Of a stretch of DNA of 64,000 bases, positions 44,602 through 54,600 are shown piece by piece (the first letter of the stretch is position 1; every line of letters begins with the position of its first letter). The stretch is taken from the NCBI GenBank assembly GCA_016716605.1, contig JADJWA010000001.1, forward strand, positions 1,426,001 to 1,490,000, read 5' to 3'. The translations under genes and the position numbers were made by a program. The notes below the pieces were generated by a model, which did not search any database, had not been told where the DNA came from, and was given only the letters and a program-made list of their open reading frames with translations. The stretch is from Flavobacteriales bacterium. GTDB taxonomy: Bacteria > Bacteroidota > Bacteroidia > Flavobacteriales_F > PHOS-HE28.

Positions 44602-45194
44602 CTGGCTTGCTGATCTTCACCGCTGATCGACTTCCGGAACGCCCGCAGCTTCATCATGCAGCGGTACTTGATGGTGCGGATGCTATCCTCCTCGACCCCC
44701 ATCTCGGTGGCGATCGTCGCGAGATCCTTCCGCTCGAAGTAGTATCGGTCGAGCACCGTGCGGCATTTGTCATCGAGCTTGTCGTACACCCCACGCAGGC
44801 GCACGATGCGCTCTTCGATGTCGTCGGAGGCATCGGCGCGATGGTCGAAGACCTGGTCGTTATGCACCACCTTCATGTGCTTGTGCGCTGCTGACCGGAC
44901 CACGTCCAGCCATTTGTTCTTGGCCACCCGGTAGAGGAAGCCTCCGGGATCGGCATCGGGCACCAGGCGTCCTTCCTTCACGCTCATCCACAGCACGGTC
45001 ACAGCCTCTTGGAAAATGTCCTGCGCGTCGCTGGCGGTGCCGCTGTTCTGCAGCACGTACTGCTTGATGGCTGGGAAGTGCTTCTGGTAGAGCGCGCGGA
45101 CCGTGGCCGCATCGTTGCGGCGCAGGCCCGTCACCCACGCGGGCGATGCGGCGATATCGGCGGTGGCTTCCACAGGTGGCGCGAAGCGAAGCAC
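44598..45194 (-). CDS. ECF-type RNA polymerase sigma factor
   Basis: 198 residues. Region 2 is seen in 'ALYQKHFPAIKQYVLQNSG' through 'DAQDIFQEAVTVLW' and 'GGFLYRVAKNKWLDVVR'; region 4 in 'KLDDKCRTVLDRYYFERKDL' and 'ATIATEMGVEEDSIRTIKYR'. This is the group of short sigma-70 factors that work with membrane anti-sigma factors. The start is GTG 45194; no ATG gives a better N-terminus. It is the first gene of a four-gene operon (sigma, anti-sigma, CHAT, CHAT), each junction overlapping or only 30 bases long. A palindromic CGGAGATCCG lies just upstream of the start. Confidence 0.9.
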   Translation of the reverse strand: MLRFAPPVEATADIAASPAWVTGLRRNDAATVRALYQKHFPAIKQYVLQNSGTASDAQDIFQEAVTVLWMSVKEGRLVPDADPGGFLYRVAKNKWLDVVRSAAHKHMKVVHNDQVFDHRADASDDIEERIVRLRGVYDKLDDKCRTVLDRYYFERKDLATIATEMGVEEDSIRTIKYRCMMKLRAFRKSISGEDQQAR

Positions 45195-45201
45195 GATAGT
45201 A

Positions 45202-45310
45202 CGGAGATCCGGTCAGGTCCTGCATGCTTTCCATGGTGCGCAGGCGCGATCGGCCTGCCCTCCGAGCACATCATCGGGGAAGGGCGGGAATGTGAACGGG
45301 CGGAGATCCG
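45202..45310. promoter_or_regulatory. Two CGGAGATCCG palindromes in the divergent region
   Basis: CGGA-GA-TCCG occurs at 45202-45211 (7 bases upstream of the sigma factor GTG) and at 45301-45310, about 65 bases before the divergent beta-helix gene. Two identical copies in a 181-base region suggest operators, but the binding protein is unknown. Confidence 0.4.
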
Positions 45311-45375
45311 GGTCGCCGATCGTTCACGTTCCACCACCCATCCCGATGTGATGTCGAACCCCAACATCATAGCCC

Positions 45376-46392
45376 ATGAAAACCAAGACCCTTCCCCTTC
45401 TTGCGACGGCGCTTCTGCTCAGCGCTGCTGCAAGCGCCCAACTGCAGCGCATCGTGCTGCATGGCAGCAGCGCGCCGCAGGTGTACACCGACCTGGCCGC
45501 TGCGGTGGCTGCTGCCCAAAGCGGCGATCGGCTCTACTTGAGCGGTGGCAACTTCACCGTAACGGGCGACCTCGTGCTCGACAAGACCCTGCACTTCATC
45601 GGCGCGGGCGTGAACCCGGACAGCACGAACGTGACAGGCCTCACCGCCATTGCTCCCACGGGATCAACGCAAGTGCTCACCGCCGCCTTGAACAGCACGT
45701 TCACGGGGATCCGGTTCATCAACGTCATGCAGTTCGGCAACGGAACCACTGATTACTCACCGACGAACGTGGTCTTCCAGCGCTGTGAGTTCATGTCCTA
45801 CACGCACCTCAACGCGGGCTCCACGAGCACCTTCGATGAGTGCGTGTTCCGGCACCGCTTCTATGGATACGGCGGATCGGCTGTTGTAACGCGCTGCCTC
45901 TTCCCCTTCGCGGGCAATGCGACCCATGGCACCATCAGCGGCTTCAGCACCGGAGGGCTCTTCCTAAGCAATTGCGTGGTGCTCGGCGGACGGCTGAACG
46001 GTTGCGACTACTCCACCGCCCGGAACTGCATTTTCACCGGGACCGGCGCTCCTTTCTACCAGAGCAACGGCATGACGATCGTGAACAACCTGATCGTGAG
46101 CGCCTCCCTCGTGGGCAACATGAGCGGCTACACGGAAAGCGGCAACATCCTGGGCGCTGACATAGCGACCATCTTCGTGAACCCCGCCAGCGATTGGCAC
46201 CTGCTCCCCGGCAGCCCCGCGATCGGCATGGCCAATGATGGCAACGACGCCGGTCTGTACGGTACGCATTCGCCCTACAAGCCGGGTAACGTGCCTTACA
46301 ATCCGCACTATAGCCAGGCCGCCATCGCTCCCAGCACCGACTGGAACGGCGCATTGCCTGTACAGATCCGCACGGCGGCACAAACCCACTGA
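45376..46392 (+). CDS. Secreted right-handed beta-helix protein (copy 1 of a pair)
   Basis: 338 residues: signal peptide ('LLATALLLSAAASAQ'), 'VYTDLAAAVAAAQSGDRLYL', 'KTLHFIGAGVNPDSTNVTG', then helical rungs ('VVFQRCEFMSYTHL', 'STFDECVFRH', 'LFLSNCVVLGG', 'ARNCIFTG'). The C-terminus ('GLYGTHSPYKPG' ... 'ALPVQIRTAAQTH') matches that of the protein at 47382-48446 and has no standard T9SS domain. Divergent from the sigma factor gene and 3 bases before a T9SS protein gene, so it heads a three-gene transcript. Function unknown; fold assignment by pattern. Confidence 0.82.
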   Translation: MKTKTLPLLATALLLSAAASAQLQRIVLHGSSAPQVYTDLAAAVAAAQSGDRLYLSGGNFTVTGDLVLDKTLHFIGAGVNPDSTNVTGLTAIAPTGSTQVLTAALNSTFTGIRFINVMQFGNGTTDYSPTNVVFQRCEFMSYTHLNAGSTSTFDECVFRHRFYGYGGSAVVTRCLFPFAGNATHGTISGFSTGGLFLSNCVVLGGRLNGCDYSTARNCIFTGTGAPFYQSNGMTIVNNLIVSASLVGNMSGYTESGNILGADIATIFVNPASDWHLLPGSPAIGMANDGNDAGLYGTHSPYKPGNVPYNPHYSQAAIAPSTDWNGALPVQIRTAAQTH

Positions 46393-46395
46393 GCC

Positions 46396-47361
46396 ATGCG
46401 AACCTTCATTATCCATATGCAGCTGATGACAGCCTTTGCGCTGTTGCTCAGCGCGGGCACCGCCGATGCCCAGAACATCACCGGGTACCGGTACTGGTTC
46501 AACGACAACATTGCGGATGCCACGGTTGTGAACACGGCTCCTGCACCTGCGGTTGATGCCGAGATCATCCTGAACAGCGCTTCGCTGGCACCCGGCCATC
46601 ACCTCGCCACCATCCAATTCCGCGATGCCGATGGGCTGTGGAGCGCACCCTGGTCGAGCCTGTTCGTGCAACGGAGCGGCACGGTGAGCGCGATTGAATA
46701 CTGGTTCGATGATGAAATCGGCGACGCCACGACGGCCAGTGTGACGCCCGGTCCGGCGCCACTGATCACCGCACCGCTGGATGCAACCGCATTGCCCGTA
46801 GGATTCCACACCGTGACCGTGCGCACGATCGATGCACAGGGTGAGCGCAGTGTGCCCTTCACGGAGAACTTTACCCGCAACGGTGGCCTGATCACCGGCT
46901 ACGAATACTGGATCGACGACGCGATCGCCGACCGCACCATCGCGGACATCGGTCCTGCAGGCGTGGTGGACCTGATCGAGGCGTTGCCCGTGCCCACAAC
47001 GGATGGAGCGCACACCTTCACCATCCATTTCCGCGATGCGGATGGTGGGTGGAGCGTGCCGTTGAGCAGCAGCTTCAACTTCATCATCGGCGTGGACGAG
47101 ATCCCGGGCGTGAGCAACTACCTGTTGTTCCCGAACCCGGTGAACGACCAGCTCTCCCTGCGTGTGGATGCGGCCATGGCCAAGGACCTCAGCATCGAAG
47201 TGCTGGACGCCAGCGGCCGTACCGTGCAAGCGCTCGGTGCGTGGAATGTACAAGGCACCGCGCATCGCAGCTGGGATGCCTCGTTCCTTGCCCCAGGCGG
47301 GTATCTGCTGCGCATCTCCAGCGAAGACCGCACCATGCAAATGCCCTTCGTGAAGCAATGA
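46396..47361 (+). CDS. T9SS-sorted protein with three EYW/EYF repeats
   Basis: 321 residues: signal peptide ('LMTAFALLLSAGTADAQ'), three repeats of about 75 residues opening 'GYRYWFNDNIADAT', 'AIEYWFDDEIGDAT' and 'GYEYWIDDAIADRT' and closing 'FRDADGGWSVPLS', then a sorting domain ('YLLFPNPVNDQLSLRVDA' ... 'GGYLLRISSEDRTMQ'). The repeats are the same kind as the seven in the 2330-residue protein. The sorting domain is a different, more canonical sequence than that of the cassette proteins. It is flanked on both sides by paralogous beta-helix genes and overlaps or nearly touches both, suggesting one operon. Confidence 0.87.
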   Translation: MRTFIIHMQLMTAFALLLSAGTADAQNITGYRYWFNDNIADATVVNTAPAPAVDAEIILNSASLAPGHHLATIQFRDADGLWSAPWSSLFVQRSGTVSAIEYWFDDEIGDATTASVTPGPAPLITAPLDATALPVGFHTVTVRTIDAQGERSVPFTENFTRNGGLITGYEYWIDDAIADRTIADIGPAGVVDLIEALPVPTTDGAHTFTIHFRDADGGWSVPLSSSFNFIIGVDEIPGVSNYLLFPNPVNDQLSLRVDAAMAKDLSIEVLDASGRTVQALGAWNVQGTAHRSWDASFLAPGGYLLRISSEDRTMQMPFVKQ

Positions 47362-47381
47362 ACCCCATCAACCGAACGACC

Positions 47382-48446
47382 ATGACCAGAAAACTCATCC
47401 TCCTCGCGTTGATCGGAACAGCCCTTCACGCACAGGCCCAGCACGCACGCATCGTGGTGCAGCACGCGGGCACCGCACAGGTCTTCAGCGACCTCAGCAG
47501 CGCCATCACCGCAGCTCTGCCCAACAGCGATCTCTACCTGAGCGGAGGCTGCTTCGTGCTCCCGACCGGGTTCTCCCTGAGCAAGACCCTGCACTTCGTG
47601 GGTGCGGGGATCGCTCCGGACAGCACCAAGGCAACGAGCAGCACGATCATCACCTCTGCCGACGGTTCAACCTTCATGCGCCTGGAGAGCGCGGCATCGG
47701 GTTCCACCTTCACCGGCATCCGCTTCAACATGGCCGCGAATACGTCGGTGGGCCTTGGCATATCCGCCGTGGACCAGACCGTGGTGAGCGTGGTGTTCAC
47801 GCGGTGCGCGTTCCAGGAAGAAGTGTATGTCGGCGTGGATGACCCATCCGGATCCTCGGTGGCGTTCACCGAGTGCGTCTTCCACAACCGCTTGCTCGGC
47901 GCGGACGGTGCTGCCGCGCAGCTCACGCGCTGCATCCTGGACTACCAGGCGGGCACCGGCGCCGAGGTATCGGGCTTCGACGGTGGCGGGCTGGTCATGC
48001 TCAATTGCGTCGGGCTCGGCACACGGATCGGCAACGCTGGCGGTGCAACCATCACCAATTGCGTGTTCACCCGCACCTCCGCGCCTTTCTGGCAAAGCGG
48101 TGGTTCCACGTTCACGAACAATCTGCTGGTGAGCGATGCGCTGGTGAGCAATATGAGCGGCTACGTTGAAAGCGGGAACATCCTCGCCGTTCCTATTGGC
48201 ACCATCTTCATCAGCGAAGCCGATACCGATTTCCAGTTCAGCGACAACCTGCACCTGCTGAACATCTGCCCCGGCGTAGGCGCGGGTACCGATGGCACGG
48301 ACATGGGGATCTACGGAACGGCATCCCCCTTCAAGGACGGCGCGCTGCCCCATGTGCCGCACTTTGAGCGCACCGAGGTAGCCACTGGCACGGATGCCAG
48401 CGGCAACCTGCTGATGCAGGTGCGCGTGGCAGCGCAGGCGAACTGA
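47382..48446 (+). CDS. Secreted right-handed beta-helix protein (copy 2 of a pair)
   Basis: 354 residues from ATG 47382: signal peptide ('LILLALIGTALHAQAQ'), 'VFSDLSSAITAALPNSDLYL', 'KTLHFVGAGIAPDSTKATS', then rungs such as 'VVFTRCAFQEEVYV', 'VAFTECVFHNRLLG' and 'ATITNCVFTRTSAPFWQSGG'. The layout follows the gene at 45376 along its whole length, including 'NMSGYVESGNILAVPIGTIF' and a tail 'LMQVRVAAQAN'. Tandem paralogue. An ATG at 47358 overlaps the upstream stop (ATGA) and would add eight residues; either start is possible. Confidence 0.82.
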   Translation: MTRKLILLALIGTALHAQAQHARIVVQHAGTAQVFSDLSSAITAALPNSDLYLSGGCFVLPTGFSLSKTLHFVGAGIAPDSTKATSSTIITSADGSTFMRLESAASGSTFTGIRFNMAANTSVGLGISAVDQTVVSVVFTRCAFQEEVYVGVDDPSGSSVAFTECVFHNRLLGADGAAAQLTRCILDYQAGTGAEVSGFDGGGLVMLNCVGLGTRIGNAGGATITNCVFTRTSAPFWQSGGSTFTNNLLVSDALVSNMSGYVESGNILAVPIGTIFISEADTDFQFSDNLHLLNICPGVGAGTDGTDMGIYGTASPFKDGALPHVPHFERTEVATGTDASGNLLMQVRVAAQAN

Positions 48447-48467
48447 GCGGACCCCTCTCGTTTTTCG

Positions 48468-48492
48468 GACCCCTGCCCAATGGGCGGGGGTC
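48468..48492 (+). terminator. Hairpin ending the beta-helix operon
   Basis: GACCCCTGCCC and GGGCGGGGGTC pair over 11 bases (one G-T wobble) around AAT, 22 bases after the stop at 48446 and followed by TTCGTTT. Another small hairpin, CTGGAGA/TCTCCAG (48521-48537), follows before the next gene. Confidence 0.7.
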
Positions 48493-48625
48493 TTCGTTTC
48501 CGGGCACTGCATCCCTGTTCCTGGAGAGCATCTCCAGAAGGTTGGGCCGCGTGTGTTCACATCTGTGCAGGCACCCCGATATGGAGATGACCCCCACCGC
48601 CAACCAACCGCCCAAGCCCTTTCCC

Positions 48626-51600
48626 ATGAGAACCCCTACCCTTTTCGCTGGCCTCGTAGTGAGCATCGCCGCCATAGCAGGCACACCGCCAACTCCGGCC
48701 ATGCTGGAGAACCTCTCAGGCGCCTCCGTTGGCTTCGAAGAGAACAAGGGCCAGGTGTGCACTGTGGAAGGTGAGCCTGCGCCACATGTCCGTTATCGAT
48801 TGAGCCAAGGCAACACGCAACTGTTCCTCCTTGACAACGGCATCGCCTACCAGTTCAGCCGACTGCACCATCCACAGCGCAGCCAGGAGGCAGCTCCTCA
48901 TGCGCGTCCCGATCGTGCGGGGGCAAAGCAAATGGGCGGGGACCTCAGGCTTGAGACCTATCGCATGGACATGGTACTGGAGGGCGCAGACCCCAACTCA
49001 CGCATCACCACGGAAGGGCGGAGCGATGACTACACCCAGTACTACAACCATGAGGCGCTGGATGTGCACATCTACACAAAGGTGACCTATCACGAGATCT
49101 ATCCCGGCATCGACTGGGTGGTGTACACCACAGAGAAGGGAATGAAGTACGACTTCGTAGTGCAGCCCGGTGCGGATCCCGATCACATCCGCATGCGCTT
49201 CATTCACCATGAAGAACTATCCCTGGACGCCGAGGGCAACTTGATCCATGGCAACCGCATGGGGCGGTTCACCGAAGAGCGGCCGGTGAGTTTCCAAGAT
49301 GGAAATGAGGTTGCAACGAGCTTTGTCTTGGAAGGCAATGCGCTTCGCTTTGCGTTGGAGAACTATGATCGCAGCCGAACGCTGACCATAGACCCGGCGC
49401 GTCTGTGGGCCACATACTACGGTGGGGAGGGCGTGGACTTTGGTTGGTCTTGCACCACGGATGCCAGTGGGAATGTGTACATGGCCGGATCAGCGGAATC
49501 CAGCAATGGCATCGCCGCGGGCGGACACCAGAACACCTATGGCGATTTCAGGGACGCCTTTCTGGTCAAGTTCACCGCTACTGGTACCCGGCTCTGGGGG
49601 ACTTACTATGGTGGGCCTGAGGGCGAAGGGGGCTTCCAATGCGCTGTGGACGCGAACGGAAACGTATTTCTTGCCGGTGAGTCATACTCCTCTTCGGCCA
49701 TTGCGAGCGGAGGACACCAGAACGCAATCGGCGGTGATCAAGATGCCTTTCTGGCCAAATTCAATGCTGCTGGCGTCCGGCTTTGGGCCACCTACTATGG
49801 TGGCACCGGACATGACCGCGGCCTGCATTGCGAAGTGGACGCTGTTGGGAACGTGTACTTGTGCGGCCAAACGTCCTCAACCTCTGCGATGGCTTCCGGT
49901 GGGCACCAAGATGCGTATGGCGGCGGAATGGATGATGCATTCCTTGCCAAATTCAACCCCACCGGAACACGTCTATGGGGTACATATTACGGTGGGAACG
50001 CTGGTGATGCTGGCTATTCGTGCACAGTGGATGCCAGCGGAAGCGTTTTCCTGTCCGGCAGTACAGGTTCAACGAGTTCCATTGCCAGCAGTGGCCACCA
50101 GAATACGCTCGGCGGATCATACGATGCCTTTCTGGTCAAATTCACAGGCAGCGGCTCCCGTATATGGGGCACTTATTATGGCGGCACTGGCGGTGACCAG
50201 GCGTGGCAGTGCGCGGTGGGCACGGATGGCGATGTCTGCCTGGCCGGTTCGACCTCATCCACTACCAATATCGCCAACGGGGGACACCAAAACATTTACG
50301 GAGGAGGAACCAGTGATGCCTTCATCGCAAAGTTCAACACGAGCGGTACGCGCATATGGGGTAGTTATTACGGTGGAAGCGACGAGGACTTCGCCTATTC
50401 CTGCGCAGTTGACGCTGCCGGGAGTTCGTACCTGACCGGCTTCACATCCTCTACCTCTGGTATTGCCATCAATGGACACCAGAACACCTACGGCGGCGGC
50501 GCTTCGGATGCCTTCCTTGTGAAACTTGGCGCGAACGGTGATCGTGCATGGGGGACTTATTACGGCGGGACTGGGTTCGAGGGTGGGTTCTGGGAACCAA
50601 CTTGGTTCGTCAGTGGCCGATGTACTGTAGACCTCAGTGGCAACGTGCTCCTGGCCGGTATCAGCACCTCCACCATGAACATTTCAGCAAATGGGTTCCA
50701 GAACACGTTCGGTGGGGACCACGACGCCTTCCTCGTCAAGTTCGAGGATCGCTCGATCGCCACCAGTGTTATCAATGGTCCGATCTGCACTGGCCAGGCA
50801 GTGAGCGTGCCGTTCACTGTATCGGGAGCATTCAACGGCGGCAACACATTCACTGCCGAACTGTCCGATGCGTCAGGCAGCTTCGCAAGTCCGGTTGACA
50901 TCGGCAGCCTGAGCGGCACGGGGAGTGGCACCATCAGCGCGAGCGTTCCGCTCGGCACTACGCCTGGGTCGGGTTATCGCATCCGGGTGGTTGGCAGCAA
51001 CCCGATCGTGGAGGGAACGGACAACGGCACGAACCTCACCATCAACGACCGCACAACGAATTGCACCTGCGCTGATGTTGTTGAGAGCGAGCTCAACAAC
51101 ACCGCTGCTACCGCGAATGCCATTGCCTACGACACGCCGTTGAGCGGAATCACAGGCCCGTGTTCGCTTCCAGACAATACCGTTGATCATTACAGCTTTA
51201 CCACCACCACGCAAGGCGTGTTGCGCGTGGAGGCTTGCTTGTCCAACACCGGTCCTGCACCGCTCAACGTGACTTTCCGGGTGCTCAACTCCGCAGGAAC
51301 CACACTGGGCACCTTCATCCTGCCAGCCGGTGCGAACAACGTACCGGTGCCCGGAGCGTTCGAGCTCCCATGCCGCGGAATAGCATCCTACCGGATCGCA
51401 GTGGACAACCCGAGTACCGTGCATTGCACGAACTACGCGTTCTCTTACACCATGCTGCCACCCGTCTTCGCGAACGATCCCGAGCCCAATGATGGGCTCG
51501 GCGTCAGTGCTACACAACTGGCCTACAACACCGACCAGGATGGCCGGAACAATTTCGACGGCGAAAGCACCTACGACTACTACCGCATCCTGCTGCCGAC

Positions 51601-54600
51601 CAACGGTATTCTGAACATCGACGTGCAGGCCGAACATTCGGGCGCTGCACCGGGCACCATGACCGTCGCCTTGCTCTCCAGCGGCGGTACCGTGTTGCAG
51701 ACCTGGCCCGTTGCCGTTGGCGCGAACAGTGTACCCGTGAGCAGCACGGTGAGCATCACCTGCAGGAGCACGGTGAGCAATTATCACATCCGTATCAACT
51801 CAGCGGTCTGCGGAACGTCGTACCGTTTCAAGTACACTGTAACACCACCGCTCTTCGCGGGCGATGTAGAACCGAACAACGGAACGCCGGGCACCACGGC
51901 TGCACATGATACTTACATGGACGGCAATCTCCAATTCGATGGGGAAAGCACCTACGACTACTACAACATCGTGCCCCCTCACAACGGTGTCATGACCATC
52001 GAGGTACAGGCCGAGCATGTGGGTGCAAGCCCGGCGACCATCGATATGGTGCTGTATACGACGGCCGGCATCACCATTCAGACCTGGAGCGTGCCGGTGG
52101 GTGCGAACAGCACGGCCACGACAACGACCGTGAGCATTCTCTGCCGAAGCTCCACAACCGACTATGACCTGCGCTTCGCTACCACGACCTGCGGTGTTTC
52201 CTACCGCTGGAAGTACACGATGACCGCACCGTTCTTCGCCAATGATCTGGAGCCGAACAACGGCGGAGGAGGAAGTACGGAAGCACACGACACCTGGTAC
52301 GAAGGCCAGATCGGCTTCGACAACCAGACCGACGATGATTACTACAACCTCGTTCCGCCCTTCAATGGCGTGATGAACGTTGAAATACAGGCGGAGCACG
52401 CCGGTGCCAGCCCCGGAACGATGGAGGTGGAACTGTACACCTCTGCGGGCATCAGCATCCAGTCATGGACCGTGGTGGCCGGTGCGAGCGGCGTTCCTGT
52501 GACCACCGTGGTGAGCGTGCCCTGCCGCAGCAGCACGACCGACTATGACCTGCGCTTCCGGGATGTGACCTGCGGTGTTTCGTACCGCTGGAAGTACACG
52601 ATGACCGCTCCGTTCTTCGCCAACGATCTGGAACCGAACCAGACCTACGGCGGCAGCACCGAAGCGGACAGCACCTGGTACGAGGGCCAGCTCGGCTTCG
52701 ACAACCAAACTGACGACGATATCTACAACCTTGTTCCTGCCCACAATGGTGTGTTGAACATCGAGGTGGAGGCGGAGCACACTGGCGCAAGCCCCGGTAC
52801 GTTCAACGTCGAGTTGCTCACCACTGCGGGTATCACCATCCAGTCATGGACCATGGTGGCCGGTGCGAACGGTATTCCCGTGAGCACCACGGTGAGCGTC
52901 CCTTGCCGCAGTTTCACCACGGACTATGATCTGCGCTTTTCGGATGTGACCTGCGGTGTTTCGTACCGCTGGAAGTACACCATGACCGCACCGCTCTTCG
53001 CCATCGATGCGGAACCGAACGAAACCTATGGTGGCAGCACAGAAGCGGACAGCACTTGGTACGAGGGCCAGATCGGCTTCGACAACCAGATCGACGACGA
53101 TATCTACAACCTTGTTCCAGCTACCAATGGCGTGATGCACATCGAGGTGCAGGCGGAGCATACCAGTGCAAGTCCGGGAACCATGCAGGTGGAATTGTTC
53201 ACAACGGCCGGGATCAGCATCCAGGCATGGACCATGGTCGTGGGCGCGAACGGCGTTCCGGTCACTACAGCAGTGAGCGTGCCCTGCCGCAGCCACATCA
53301 CCGACTACGACCTGCGTTTCCGCGATGTGAGCTGCGGAGTTTCCTACCGTTGGAAGTACACGATGACGCCGCCGCTCTTTGCGGAGGATGTGGAACCGAA
53401 CAACACCACACCGGGCACGGCGCTCGCACATAACACCTACACCGAAGGGCATCTTGCTTTCGATACGGAAAGCACGTACGACTATTACCGCATCATGCCT
53501 GACTTCAATGGCATGGTGAACGTGGAGCTGCAGGCCGAGCATACGGGTGCTGTTCCGGGGACCATCACCGTACTTCTCTTGAACACCGCTGGCACCACGC
53601 TGCAGACCTGGACTTTCCCAGTGGGTGCCAATGGCGTACCTGATACCACCACGTTCAGTCGCACATGCCTTAACGGCGGTACAAGCTATGATCTGCGCCT
53701 GGCATCGTCCGTATGCGGCGCATCATACAAGCTCAAGTACACACTTACGCCCGCCGTCTTCACCAACGATACCGAGCCGAACAACAGCACCAGCCAGGCC
53801 TTCGTGCTGCCCGAAACACAGACCGCGCAAGGACAATTGAATTTCGGAAGCGACAATTTCGATGTCTATCGGGCGAACCTCTCTGGCGACGGGGTCTTGA
53901 ACGTGACCCTTGAGGCCGAGCATGCGGATGTACAGACCAACGCGCTCGTCACGGTACAGCTGTTCATCAGCACGGGCACTGTGTTGCAGACCTGGACTGC
54001 ACCGATAGGTGCCGGTTCCATTCCGCTCAGTACGGTGCTCAGCAAGACATGCCTGGGAAACACACTCCCCTATTATTTGAGCGTAAGCTCCAGCATCTGC
54101 GGCACATCCTACCGGATCAGCTACACGGTGACACCACCTGTCTTTGCGAACGACGTGGAGGCCAACGACGGAGGAGGCCTGGCCCATGACACGTACGCCG
54201 AGGGTCATCTTGAGTTCTACAACCTGGGTCCTTACGACACCTATAACATCGTTCCACCGATCAATGGGGTGATGACCTTCGAGGTACTGGCCGAACATGT
54301 TGGTCAAGTGGAAGGCTCGATGGAGGTTCGACTCATCAACACGGTCGGGATCACCATACAGGTCTGGACCATTCCGGTCGGTGCGAACGGTGTGCCGGAC
54401 ACCAGCACGTTCAGCATCAACTGCCGTGGGTTCACCACGGATTATGACGTACGCCTCTCCTCCGCGACATGCGGTGCCAGCTACAGATGGAAGTACACGA
54501 TGACCGCACCGGTATTTCCAAGCGATGCGGAACCGAACAACCAAACACCCGGAGGCGTCGGCTCGCCAGTGGCGCATGACACGTATCAAAATGGCCACGT

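Noticed and set aside
37346..45194. CHAT operon considered as a CRISPR type III-E (Csx29-like) or gasdermin-linked system
   Set aside because: No cas gene, CRISPR array or gasdermin-like gene is nearby, and the CHAT proteins carry signal peptides and membrane anchors, unlike Csx29.
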